The position numbers were made by a program, and so were the translations under genes. Shown here one piece after another: positions 33,665 through 41,865 of a DNA stretch of 64,000 bases. The notes below the pieces were generated by a model. The model worked only from the letters and a program-made list of their open reading frames with translations, was not told the origin of the DNA and did no database searches. The DNA is from Chryseobacterium sp. ON_d1 (lineage in GTDB: Bacteria > Bacteroidota > Bacteroidia > Flavobacteriales > Weeksellaceae): NCBI RefSeq assembly GCF_006829085.1, contig NZ_BJTC01000006.1:186001-250000 (forward strand), given 5' to 3'. Positions within the stretch are counted from its first letter, which is position 1. Every line of letters starts with the position of its first letter.

Positions 33665-34057
33665 TTACTGTGATACAATTTCAATGATATTATTTTCCGG
33701 ATCCAGAATGACACTTTCATAATAGCCGTCTCCTGTTGTACGTGGTTCTCCGGCAACTGTATAGCCGTCTTTCCTTAACACTTCCGTAAGTTCATCTACT
33801 TTTTCTTTACTGTTTACCGAAAATGCAAGATGGATGATTCCATACTGCTGGGATTCGTATGAGTTTTCACTTTCTTTGATATCCGGTCTGGTCATGATTT
33901 CAAGACGGCAGCCATTATCAAAACTTAGAAAATAGGATTGAAAGTTTTTAATAGGGTTATGGTATTTTTCATTGGAGACCGCTCCAAAATATTTCTGATA
34001 AAATGCTCTGGATTGTTCAATATCTTTCACCCAAATGGCAATATGCTCGATTTTCAT
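33665..34057 (-). CDS. VOC (glyoxalase/bleomycin-resistance) family protein
   Basis: 130 residues with two VOC half-motifs: IEHIAIWVKDIEQSRAFYQKYFG and YYESVILDPENNIIEIVSQ. Includes GIIHLAFSV with the conserved His. Likely a small metalloprotein of the lactoylglutathione-lyase-like type; substrate unknown. Confidence 0.88.
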   Translation of the reverse strand: MKIEHIAIWVKDIEQSRAFYQKYFGAVSNEKYHNPIKNFQSYFLSFDNGCRLEIMTRPDIKESENSYESQQYGIIHLAFSVNSKEKVDELTEVLRKDGYTVAGEPRTTGDGYYESVILDPENNIIEIVSQ

Positions 34058-34320
34058 TTTAAAATGTTTTAAATGTTTTACTTCTGCAAAAGTAGCCCGG
34101 CTGTTTTCACGATACCTGCTCCTTATTATTATTTTATTGTTTTGTATTTACCGGATTATATTTTGAATAATGTAAAAGACTTTTTATATCATCTCATTTA
34201 TAGCACTTATTGCTAACATCTTATGTATTCTGATCATGACAGGCAACTTCATTGTTTACATTGACGCAATACCTGAAACAATCTAAAAGTTGTTATCTTT
34301 GCCCTATTCAAAATAACATT

Positions 34321-35031
34321 ATGAGTATTCACATCAGTGCAAAAAAAGGAGAAATTGCTAAAGTAGTATTGCAGCCGGGGGATCCGCTTCGTGCACAGTA
34401 TATTGCTGAAAATTATTTAGAAAATGCAAAACTGGTAAGCAAAACCAGAGGTATCTTTTACTATACAGGTCTTTATAAAGGAAAGGAAATTACTGTAGGG
34501 GCAAGTGGAATGGGGTTCCCAAGTATCGGGATCTATTCTTTTGAGCTGTTTACAGAATATGAAGTAGATACCATCATCAGAATCGGGACTTGCGGTGCTT
34601 ACAATACGGATCTTAAACTTTTTGATATTTTAAATATTGATAAAGCTGCCAGTGAAAGTACTTATGCTAAATACGCATGGGGAATTGAAGACGAAATCCT
34701 TTCTCACCAGGGAAATATCTTCAATACCATTAATGAAACGGCTAAAGAACTATCCTTAAACGCAAAAGCAATCAATATCCACAGTAGTGACATTTTCTAC
34801 AGAAAAGATCCTGCTACTCCGGAAATTGCTACAAAATATAACTGTCCTGCAGTAGAGATGGAAGCTTTTGGTTTATTTGCCAATGCTCAGCATTTAGGAA
34901 AAAATGCAGCGACTATTCTTACGGTAACGGATATTATCCCTACCCACGAAAAAATTTCTGCTGACGAAAGAGAAAAAGCTTTGAACCCAATGATGGAACT
35001 GGCTTTGGAATCGGCAATTAAGAGTTTGTAA
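34321..35031 (+). CDS. deoD: Purine-nucleoside phosphorylase (DeoD/PNP-UDP family)
   Basis: 236 residues from MSIHISAKKG; the frame is open further upstream, but a -7 box TATCTTTG at 34294-34301 places the transcript start just before this ATG. Phosphate-binding LQPGDPLRAQYIA, GASGMGFPSIGIY, TIIRIGTCGA, EMEAFGLF (purine/ribose contact) and TVTDIIPTHE are family hallmarks. It catalyses phosphorolysis of purine nucleosides in salvage. Confidence 0.93.
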   Translation: MSIHISAKKGEIAKVVLQPGDPLRAQYIAENYLENAKLVSKTRGIFYYTGLYKGKEITVGASGMGFPSIGIYSFELFTEYEVDTIIRIGTCGAYNTDLKLFDILNIDKAASESTYAKYAWGIEDEILSHQGNIFNTINETAKELSLNAKAINIHSSDIFYRKDPATPEIATKYNCPAVEMEAFGLFANAQHLGKNAATILTVTDIIPTHEKISADEREKALNPMMELALESAIKSL

Positions 35032-35049
35032 GAACTAAATTCATTATAA

Positions 35050-35088
35050 AAAAGAGCTTTACTTCATCAGTAGAGCTCTTTTTTATAG
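35050..35088. terminator. Bidirectional terminator between deoD and tatD
   Basis: Stem aaaaaagagcttta / tagagctctttttta flanking a short loop between convergent genes. Confidence 0.8.
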
Positions 35089-35868
35089 TCTGAAAAAATT
35101 TCTGGCAGTCTCTGTAGTTTCGTCTGCCACTTCGGAAATGCTGATCTTCTTCAGATGGGCAATGGTTTGTGCCACATAAGGTAAAAATGAAGGTTCATTC
35201 CGTCTGTTCTGTATTCTGGGCATGTTTTTCGGAAGCATAAAAGGGGCGTCCGTTTCAATCATCATCCTGTCAAGAGGGACATATTTTATAACGTCTTCAA
35301 GGTGTTTAAATCTTTTCTCATCACTGATAGCTCCTGTAAATCCTAAATAAAATCCTTTATCCAGATAAGTTTTTGCTTCGCTCAATGTTCCGGTAAAGCA
35401 ATGTACAACCGCTGCCGGTAATTGGGAAAGATATTCATCTGTAATCTCATTAAATCTTTTAAATGCGGATCTTTCATGGAGAAAAAGAGGTTTATCCACT
35501 TCTATAGCGAGTTCAAGCTGTGCCTGATAGCATTTTTCCTGAATAGGTCTGGGAGAAAAGTCACGGTCAAAATCCAGCCCGCACTCGCCAACGGAAACCA
35601 CATGATCCTGTTTTAATAATTTTCTGAGTTCAGCGGTACTTTCTCCGTTAAATGATTTGGCATCATGAGGGTGAATTCCGGCTGTTGAAAATAGAATTTC
35701 TGGATATTCTTCTGCAATTCCGGCAGATTCTTTGCTTCCTCTCACGCTGGTTCCGGTAAGAATCATATGCTCAAGCCCGTGATCCAAAGCACGGTTGATA
35801 ATTTCTTCGTGTTCATTATAGAACTGTTTATTGGTCAGATTAATACCAATGTCAATATAAGTGTTCAT
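35083..35868 (-). CDS. tatD: TatD-family metal-dependent hydrolase/DNase
   Basis: 261 residues. IDIGINLT at the N-terminus, GIHPHDAKSF (metal His pair), GECGLDFDRDF, LHERSAF, HCFTGTLSEA and ETDAPFMLP. TatD enzymes are 3'-5' exonucleases on DNA and have been implicated in nucleic acid turnover. It overlaps nothing and lies 7 bp after the Sir2 gene, in the same orientation. Confidence 0.92.
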   Translation of the reverse strand: MNTYIDIGINLTNKQFYNEHEEIINRALDHGLEHMILTGTSVRGSKESAGIAEEYPEILFSTAGIHPHDAKSFNGESTAELRKLLKQDHVVSVGECGLDFDRDFSPRPIQEKCYQAQLELAIEVDKPLFLHERSAFKRFNEITDEYLSQLPAAVVHCFTGTLSEAKTYLDKGFYLGFTGAISDEKRFKHLEDVIKYVPLDRMMIETDAPFMLPKNMPRIQNRRNEPSFLPYVAQTIAHLKKISISEVADETTETARNFFRL

Positions 35869-35875
35869 TTGTTTT

Positions 35876-36703
35876 TTACTTTTTTATTATTTCCTGAATT
35901 ATTGTTTTTAACGTTGGTAATGTTGATGTACTGCTTTCCCGAATTGAATAAAGTCTTTTGCTTCCTTTCAGAATATAATCGAAATAGGTATCACTTTCAG
36001 GGTTGACAAGGACAATCCACCTGGCTTTGATTTTTACTGTTTCTACAATATTGACAGGCAATGCAGTAGATCCCGAAGTTCCAATAACAAACAAAATATC
36101 GGTATGATCAGCAATATAATAAGCAGTATCAAAATAATAATATTTTTCATTATATGACTCATCAAACCATAAAGTATGAGGTCTTAGCCAGCTTCCGCAT
36201 TTTTTACATTTCAAACCGTCAATATCTTCTGATGTAAGATCTTCTGTATACTCTTTCTGCTTTACATTTTCCGGAAAGTCAATAGGTTCACTGCATTCTT
36301 TTGAGCAGCGTACTTTCTGTTTATTTCCGTGGATTTCATAAACCTTTTGGGTTCCTGCTCTTTGATGGAGACCGTCTACATTCTGGGTGATTAATTTAAA
36401 TCTGTCGCCCAAAAGATTTTCAATTTCCGTCAGCGCAAGATGTCCCTTGTTGGGTTGGGCTTCAGCTATGAGTTTTTTCCAGAAAAGATTATACTGCCAG
36501 ACTTCTTCTGTTTCCTGTCTGAAATATTGTAAGGTTCCGAATTCTTCCGGACGGTGATATTTTGTTCCTTTAATCCAGATTCCATCAATGGAACGATATG
36601 TTGGAAGTCCGCTTTCAGCAGAGATTCCGGCTCCGGTAAGAAAAGTGACATATCCTTTTTTCTCTTTAATGATGGTATGTAAAATTGATTCTAATTCTTC
36701 CAT
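35876..36703 (-). CDS. Sir2-family NAD-dependent deacylase
   Basis: 275 residues. GAGISAESGLPTYRS (NAD binding), TQNVDGLHQRAG, catalytic His in VYEIHG, a zinc site CSKEC..CKKC, RPHTLWFDE and GTSGSTALPVNIVE. All classical sirtuin motifs are intact, so it is probably an active protein deacylase, unlike the defence-type SIR2 domain in ThsA at 54744. Lies between tatD and a tRNA-like gene. Confidence 0.9.
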   Translation of the reverse strand: MEELESILHTIIKEKKGYVTFLTGAGISAESGLPTYRSIDGIWIKGTKYHRPEEFGTLQYFRQETEEVWQYNLFWKKLIAEAQPNKGHLALTEIENLLGDRFKLITQNVDGLHQRAGTQKVYEIHGNKQKVRCSKECSEPIDFPENVKQKEYTEDLTSEDIDGLKCKKCGSWLRPHTLWFDESYNEKYYYFDTAYYIADHTDILFVIGTSGSTALPVNIVETVKIKARWIVLVNPESDTYFDYILKGSKRLYSIRESSTSTLPTLKTIIQEIIKK

Positions 36704-36721
36704 GATTTTTAGTTTAAAAAA

Positions 36722-36793
36722 TAGAAACAGACCGGGTTCGAACCGATGACCTTCCTTTGAGTGGAATGTTTTTCCAGTTAAACTACTGTTTCT
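36722..36793 (-). tRNA. tRNA-like gene with degenerate D and anticodon arms
   Basis: Acceptor GAAACAG/CTGTTTC perfect, T arm ATCGG/CCGGT with loop TTCGAAC. D region GTTTAACTGGAAAAAC is weakly paired. Anticodon stem is four pairs TTCC/GGAA closed above by an A-G opposition, loop ACTCAAA with C at position 33. The apparent anticodon would be TCA, but the missing U33 makes that unsafe. Confidence 0.6.
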
Positions 36794-36796
36794 TGT

Positions 36797-38728
36797 TTAT
36801 GTTTCTGCTCTCAGGAGATTAAAATACTCTGAAGCCGTCAAAGGCCATATTTCTCCGGCCGGAGCTATTTTTTCCTTCAATTCGCAGATCAGCAAATCTC
36901 CTTGTCTTTTCAAACATCTGATATATGGAATCAGATTACTGTGTATTCTGAAGGTAGATGCAATGGCCGTTAAAGCATCATCTTTATACTCCTGTTCTAT
37001 CCACAGCCAGTGTTCTTTTTTGGTGGAAGGGCACCAGCATTTCACTGCATAGGAATACTGCTGTCTTCCCCCCCATACAAATATTCCCAGTTTCTGATTT
37101 TCAACTTGGTGAACTTCATAACGGTTGGTTTTCCTGATTAACTTTTGGTTTCCGTTTTCATCATATTCAATATAATCAACTTCAATTTCTTTTTCATTGA
37201 TTTTTTGAGCTTCCAGTTTTTCCATCAGATTTCCTACGCCATAATAGCTGAAACAGAAGAGTTTAAAATTCCGATTTTCTGCATTAAAAAATTCTTCAAA
37301 CTTCATCGGTTCCACTTTATCCCACAGGCTTTCAATTTTATTTAAAATCTGTGTAAAAAACGGAGTATCAAAACTTTCCCACTGTCTTTCATATTCACGC
37401 GTCACAAAATTCTGAAAACTGCTGTGCCGTAATTTTAAAATGGCAATCAGCTTTCTCAAAGGATAACTTTTTTCATGAATCATAAAATGGAATGGCATCC
37501 TTGAAACAATGAACTGATCTTTTGTAAGATAGATATTATTATTAATTTTAAAATAAATATTCTTTGCAATCTGTTCAAAACCGTCATAGGTACTATACAA
37601 ATAATTGTTGATACAGTTCAAAACCGGAAACTGAAGCCCCTGCTGTTTTGAATCACCCCATTCTCCAAGATACTCCAGTGATTTAAAATCTACTTGAACG
37701 TCCGCATGATAAGGAATCTGAATTTTCCCGTTAATTTTCTGAAGACGTCCGAAATCTACGTTTTCATGGATAATCAGATCTCCTATCTCAGCAATATTAG
37801 GAGCAACGGTTTTGAACGCATTGAAACTTCCTTTCACGTATTGAAGTGCATGCAGATAGCAGATTTCAGAACCATAATATTGATAGTTCCCGTTAATATT
37901 TGTCAATACCGGAAATGCGACTCCGCTTCCACCGTTGATAACTACGTTTCCACATCTCTCAAGCGCCTGAAAGTTAACATAAGAACCACTTTGCAGATTA
38001 ATGCTTCCGCTGGCTTCCTGAAGTTTTGGAAACAAAACTCTTGTATTATCCAGTCTCAGATTACCAATCAGTTTTTTCAGTTCCGGAAAATGATGGGTAA
38101 ACCTGTGTCCGGATGCCTCATTACATCTTATTCTAAGCGTACCATGAACAAATTCCAGATTCGGAAATGAAATATTCTTACCTACAACATTGATCTTACC
38201 CCGCATTTCCCGATGAGGAATCACAATATTATCTCCAATGATATTGATATCAAAAATACCATCCTTCAGAAGCGCATCGGCCTGAAACTGGTACTGAACA
38301 GGAATAACAACTCTTGTCTTCAGCAGCTGACCATTCCTGGCATATACCTTAGTATTTTTTACAGAAACATATCCACCGGTTATTTCCAGATTTTTAAAGG
38401 TAGCATCTATAATACATTTGAAATGACCGCTTACTTTTCTAAGCTGATCCAGTTGGGTACGGCAATGCATTTTAAAATATCCTTCCACTGTTTCAAGAAA
38501 TGGAATTTCACAGTTCGGTGCATCAATAGAAAGATTTCCTTTAATGTGTTTCAGTTCCGGAAACCGGCAGCCTTCGCCACGCAAAAGCAGGCTTCCTATT
38601 ATTTCGGTGCAATGGAAGGTCATATTTTTAGCATATACCTCTATCAAAGCATATTCATCAAAAACAATATTCGCCCAATCTTCTTCGGAGAATATTTTGT
38701 ATCGTCGTATGGTATCAGTCGTAGGCAT
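36797..38728 (-). CDS. Large repeat protein with beta-solenoid/LRR-like pattern
   Basis: 643 residues. From ~40 to ~400 it shows short repeats of the kind 'FPELKKLIGNLRLDN', 'FPKLQEASGSINLQS', 'FPVLTNINGNYQYYG', as in leucine-rich or receptor-L-like solenoids. The C-terminal ~120 residues form a separate domain with YAVKCWCPSTKKEHWLWIE. No signal peptide or membrane helix. Overlaps the next gene upstream by 14 bp. Flanked on both sides by tRNA-like genes. Function unknown. Confidence 0.65.
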   Translation of the reverse strand: MPTTDTIRRYKIFSEEDWANIVFDEYALIEVYAKNMTFHCTEIIGSLLLRGEGCRFPELKHIKGNLSIDAPNCEIPFLETVEGYFKMHCRTQLDQLRKVSGHFKCIIDATFKNLEITGGYVSVKNTKVYARNGQLLKTRVVIPVQYQFQADALLKDGIFDINIIGDNIVIPHREMRGKINVVGKNISFPNLEFVHGTLRIRCNEASGHRFTHHFPELKKLIGNLRLDNTRVLFPKLQEASGSINLQSGSYVNFQALERCGNVVINGGSGVAFPVLTNINGNYQYYGSEICYLHALQYVKGSFNAFKTVAPNIAEIGDLIIHENVDFGRLQKINGKIQIPYHADVQVDFKSLEYLGEWGDSKQQGLQFPVLNCINNYLYSTYDGFEQIAKNIYFKINNNIYLTKDQFIVSRMPFHFMIHEKSYPLRKLIAILKLRHSSFQNFVTREYERQWESFDTPFFTQILNKIESLWDKVEPMKFEEFFNAENRNFKLFCFSYYGVGNLMEKLEAQKINEKEIEVDYIEYDENGNQKLIRKTNRYEVHQVENQKLGIFVWGGRQQYSYAVKCWCPSTKKEHWLWIEQEYKDDALTAIASTFRIHSNLIPYIRCLKRQGDLLICELKEKIAPAGEIWPLTASEYFNLLRAET

Positions 38729-39236
38729 TTTCTATCATTTGGGTTATCGGGTTATATTCCTGCTGGATATATTTTACAAAGCAATCACTTTCTATACGGA
38801 GCATTTTATGTTCATTATGAGTTATAAAAGCATCTTTTGCAATCAGGAATGTTTCTGTAGTTCCATTTTTAGCATAGATATGATAGTCTTCTGCTTTCAT
38901 CATGTGCTGATTGCTTGTTTTCTCAAGACAGTATTCTTTATAGCCTTTGGTATATTCTGCCAGATTTCTAATTCTGTTCAGATAGTTTCTGTTGGATTTT
39001 CTTTCTCTTCCTGTTGAAAAGTATTCCGGTATATTTTCATTTTTGGTTACAAGTGTATCTTCAAAAGATTCCTGTTTAATTTCCAACGGAATTACTTCTG
39101 TCTTTCTAACCAGTTCTGTTTTAGGAATTCTTGGTCTCGTAGTTCTTTCAACCGGTTTTCTTTCCTTCCACTGCATAGGCACCGGAACTTTTACTTCATC
39201 AATGATGTTCAAAAAAATCAATAAATCTTTAAGCAT
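38715..39236 (-). CDS. Hypothetical protein coupled to the repeat protein
   Basis: 173 residues. Basic, proline-containing linker (~20-60) after a hydrophobic N-terminal helix, and a C-terminal part (KAEDYHIYAKNGTTETFLIAKDAFITHNEHKM). That C-terminal part resembles the small solvent-exposed domains found next to bpX/vWA proteins only loosely. No function recognised. Confidence 0.55.
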   Translation of the reverse strand: MLKDLLIFLNIIDEVKVPVPMQWKERKPVERTTRPRIPKTELVRKTEVIPLEIKQESFEDTLVTKNENIPEYFSTGRERKSNRNYLNRIRNLAEYTKGYKEYCLEKTSNQHMMKAEDYHIYAKNGTTETFLIAKDAFITHNEHKMLRIESDCFVKYIQQEYNPITQMIENAYD

Positions 39237-39253
39237 GGTATTATTTTTTAAAA

Positions 39254-39336
39254 TGAAAGCCAGACAGACCGGGATCGAACCGGCAACCTATCCTTCAGGG
39301 ATATATTTTTCCGTCTTAAACTACCGCTCTGACTTT
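39254..39336 (-). tRNA. tRNA-like gene, apparent TGA anticodon
   Basis: T arm GCCGG/CCGGT with loop TTCGATC is clear. D region GTTTAAGACGGAAAAA is weak. Anticodon stem TATC/GATA with loop CCTGAAG (C at 33), flanked by an A-G opposition. The acceptor is imperfect (GTCAGA/TCTGGC pairs, further pairs fail). May be decayed or specialised. Confidence 0.5.
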
Positions 39337-39344
39337 CGGGTTAG

Positions 39345-39415
39345 GGAGATAAGCGTGATTCGAACACGCAACCATTCTGGGTAGGAATTATTTTTCCATT
39401 TAAACTATTATCTCC
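39345..39415 (-). tRNA. tRNA-like gene, apparent ACC anticodon
   Basis: Acceptor GAGATAA/TTATCTC perfect, T arm GCGTG/CACGC with loop TTCGAAT. D region GTTTAAATGGAAAA. Anticodon stem ATTC/GAAT with loop CTACCCA, closed above by A-G. C73 with a G at -1. Confidence 0.6.
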
Positions 39416-39427
39416 ATTATTTAAGTT

Positions 39428-39503
39428 GGGAGTACAGCAGGACTCGAACCTGCAACCTCGTCCGTGACAGGGACGCATTCTTCACTGTTGAACTATGTAC
39501 TCC
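39428..39503 (-). tRNA. tRNA-Asp(GTC)
   Basis: Acceptor GGAGTAC/GTACTCC perfect, anticodon stem CGTCC/GGACG with loop CTGTCAC, T arm GCAGG/CCTGC with loop TTCGAGT. The discriminator is C where Asp normally has G. Confidence 0.87.
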
Positions 39504-39505
39504 TG

Positions 39506-39577
39506 TGAAACGGGCGGGAATCGAACCCGCAGCCTTTGACTTGGATGGTCAAAGCTCTTCCGTTGAGCTACCGTTTC
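39506..39577 (-). tRNA. tRNA-Gly(TCC) with A33
   Basis: All arms pair perfectly: acceptor GAAACGG/CCGTTTC, D stem GCTC/GAGC, anticodon stem TTGAC/GTCAA, T stem GCGGG/CCCGC. The anticodon loop is CATCCAA: position 33 is A, not U. A73. An otherwise flawless tRNA, so the A33 is unlikely to be random decay. Confidence 0.82.
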
Positions 39578-39584
39578 AAGAGTT

Positions 39585-39656
39585 GGGAGATAAGCAGGAA
39601 TCGAACCTGCAACTCATTTTAGCAAAATGTATTTTTCCATTATTACTATTATCTCC
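39585..39656 (-). tRNA. tRNA-like gene, apparent GCT (Ser) anticodon
   Basis: Acceptor GAGATAA/TTATCTC, identical to the gene at 39345. T arm GCAGG/CCTGC with loop TTCGATT, D region GTAATAATGGAAAAA nearly unpaired. Anticodon stem CATT/AATG with loop TTGCTAA. No long variable arm, unlike normal Ser tRNAs. C73. Confidence 0.6.
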
Positions 39657-39665
39657 GTATGGATT

Positions 39666-41030
39666 TTACCAGGTATGAACTTTATAGTTTTTCAATAAAA
39701 CTCCACTGAAGTAATTTCCTTTTATTCCTTCCATCACAGGATGCAGAATTCTGGCTGCACCATCCACAGAGTCCAACGGTGGAATGTAGCCCATCTCAAA
39801 CTGTTTCTTTCTGAGACTTTCTTTCGCTCCTGTGGAAATCCATCCCACATCTACGGCACTCATATAGATCTGATCATTTTCAAATTCTTTTGCAGACGTT
39901 AAGGTCATCATATTCAAAGCCGCTTTTGTCATATTGGTATGCGGGTGAAAAATGGTTTTATTTTCATAGCTGAAAATCCCTTCTGATGAGGTTACATTGA
40001 TGATGAATTTTTCTTTAAACGCTGAGTTTTTCATCAATGGTTTCAGTTCTTTGATCAGAAAATAAGGCGCTATGTGATTGATGAGATTCACCTCTACCAG
40101 TTCGTACATGGAAACCTCTTCCAGCGTGGAATTCCAGCTTGTTTTTTCTCTGTTATCCACAGGCTGTCCGAAACGGGTAAGTGCCACTTGTGTTTCTTCA
40201 TGATAAGCATATTCCAGTTTCGCAATTTCACTTGAAATTTCTGTCTGATTCGGGATCAGGGTCTGAATATTTTTAAATTCTATCAGCTTTTCTTTTTCAC
40301 GTTTTATTATAGGAAGGTAATACTCATCAGGATATTTTATGGTCTGTGCAGCATTATTGATCAGGATATCCAGTGTATCAAAATTAAATTGATAGAAGTT
40401 TATAAAATCCTGAATAGCCTTTAAATTTCTTAAATCCAGACCGTATATCCACAATCTGTCTTTCCAGTTGTCATAATCTGCTTCCTGCTGCATAAGCTCC
40501 ATCGCCAATGCCGGGAAACGGGTTGTCAAAACCAGATTGGCCCCGCCTCTTAACACCTTCAATGCGGTGGCAAAACCTACTTTCACTCTTCCCCCTGTCA
40601 GAATTACATTTCTTCCGGTAAGATCTGCCGTTTCAAAACGTTTTTCATAATTTTCTTCAACACATACAGGACATAATCTGGAATAGAAAGAGTGCGCATA
40701 CTGATAGCTCTGGTTACAGCAGTAGCAGTTTTTGGGAATCTGAAGCTTTGTAAGTTTCACTTCTTCCTTTTCATCATCATAAAAAGCAGAAACGCCTGCC
40801 AATGCTTTCTGCATTAATACTGAATTGGAATTTACTGCCAGGTCATGGGATTTCATTTCTGAATAATTCTCGTGACGGCTTTGTTTTTTTGCACCTTTAT
40901 GAATTTTGGTAATCAGCCCTGAAAATGTTTTATTATCGGGATTCAGAAAAGGGTTTTCCTTCAAAGCATTCAAAACTTTGAGACAGGTTTCCCATTCTTC
41001 ATTTGAAAATTTTTGATCTGATTGATTCAT
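39666..41030 (-). CDS. SDR-family oxidoreductase-like protein with zinc-ribbon insert
   Basis: 454 residues. N-terminal ~95 residues are helical, then a zinc ribbon (CYCC .. CPVC, ~105-125), then a Rossmann SDR core: VILTGGRVKVGFATALKVL, LDILINNAAQT (NNA) and NVTSSEGIFS. The usual YxxxK reads TNMTK, so the catalytic Tyr appears replaced. Because of the operator at 41067 it shares a regulatory module with Ro60 and the Y RNAs, which argues for an RNA-stress role rather than ordinary metabolism. Confidence 0.8.
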   Translation of the reverse strand: MNQSDQKFSNEEWETCLKVLNALKENPFLNPDNKTFSGLITKIHKGAKKQSRHENYSEMKSHDLAVNSNSVLMQKALAGVSAFYDDEKEEVKLTKLQIPKNCYCCNQSYQYAHSFYSRLCPVCVEENYEKRFETADLTGRNVILTGGRVKVGFATALKVLRGGANLVLTTRFPALAMELMQQEADYDNWKDRLWIYGLDLRNLKAIQDFINFYQFNFDTLDILINNAAQTIKYPDEYYLPIIKREKEKLIEFKNIQTLIPNQTEISSEIAKLEYAYHEETQVALTRFGQPVDNREKTSWNSTLEEVSMYELVEVNLINHIAPYFLIKELKPLMKNSAFKEKFIINVTSSEGIFSYENKTIFHPHTNMTKAALNMMTLTSAKEFENDQIYMSAVDVGWISTGAKESLRKKQFEMGYIPPLDSVDGAARILHPVMEGIKGNYFSGVLLKNYKVHTW

Positions 41031-41049
41031 AGCTTCTGTTTTATGTCTG

Positions 41050-41085
41050 CAAAACTAGAAGCTCAGTGCGCAATGTTTTTACGTA
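41050..41085 (-). promoter_or_regulatory. Operator O4 and -7 box of the SDR gene
   Basis: Palindrome tgcgcaa-tgttt-ttacgta (41067-41085) lies 9 bp from the minus-strand -7 box TAGTTTTG (41050-41057). The transcript would start about 13 nt before the ATG. Confidence 0.75.
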
Positions 41086-41210
41086 GTAAAAAAGAAAACA
41101 AAAAAGACGAAAAACAGAAAGGTGAAATAGTTTTGAGGTTAAAAAACTGCATGATCTGCAAGCGTTTTTATTTTCCCACGTATTTAACAGATGACACAGA
41201 TGTCTGTGTT

Positions 41211-41861
41211 TTATTCATTGATGAATTTTTCCAGAAAGCCAATCAGCTTTGTCCCTCCGTGGCTCCAGCGGATTCCGTGGCCCTGTTTTTCCCGGACTTC
41301 AAAAACCAGTTCATGTTTATAGTGGAAGAAAACATTCCACCAGGTTTTATGTTCAAGGATATAATGGATTTTTGCCATCACTTTTTCCTGTTTCTGCTGA
41401 TTGTTTCCCTTTATTTCTCCCCAGAAATCATCATCCATTCTTCCGACATGTTTTTCCCAGGCTCTTTGTGCGATGGTAATCTCATTATTGAAGGATTCCT
41501 GACAGGCATTGATCAGCATGGTTTTCAAAGGCGGAATAGCATTTTCATCACGGACACTTGCAGAGGTTAGTCTCTGACCCAAAACATTCAGCCAATGTTC
41601 AAACGGAATTGCTTCCAGAGATTCAGCTTTTACCTCATCTGAATCGTTATTTTCAAGAATCGTAATCATTTTTCCAAAACTTTCACGTCTGTCGATGATT
41701 ATTTCTTCGTTAAAATAAGGTATATCCAATTCTAAGGTATTATCCTTAAATTTATAGATATTTTTTTCCAGACTTTCCAGATGTTCTTTTGCTAACACAG
41801 CTTTGTATTTACTTTTCCATGTTTCAGAAAACAGAGAAACATAGGGTTCAAACAGATTCAT
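41211..41861 (-). CDS. Hypothetical protein in an operon with DUF434
   Basis: 216 residues, alpha-helical N-terminus, then a C-terminal FFHYKHELVFEVREKQGHGIRWSHGG. No family recognised. It starts 4 bp after the DUF434 gene. Its end converges on the SDR promoter region. Confidence 0.6.
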   Translation of the reverse strand: MNLFEPYVSLFSETWKSKYKAVLAKEHLESLEKNIYKFKDNTLELDIPYFNEEIIIDRRESFGKMITILENNDSDEVKAESLEAIPFEHWLNVLGQRLTSASVRDENAIPPLKTMLINACQESFNNEITIAQRAWEKHVGRMDDDFWGEIKGNNQQKQEKVMAKIHYILEHKTWWNVFFHYKHELVFEVREKQGHGIRWSHGGTKLIGFLEKFINE

Positions 41862-41865
41862 ATTT

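Noticed and set aside
35876..36703. Defence-type SIR2 effector
   Set aside because: It has an intact zinc site and all sirtuin deacylase motifs and no sensor domain, so a normal deacylase is more likely.
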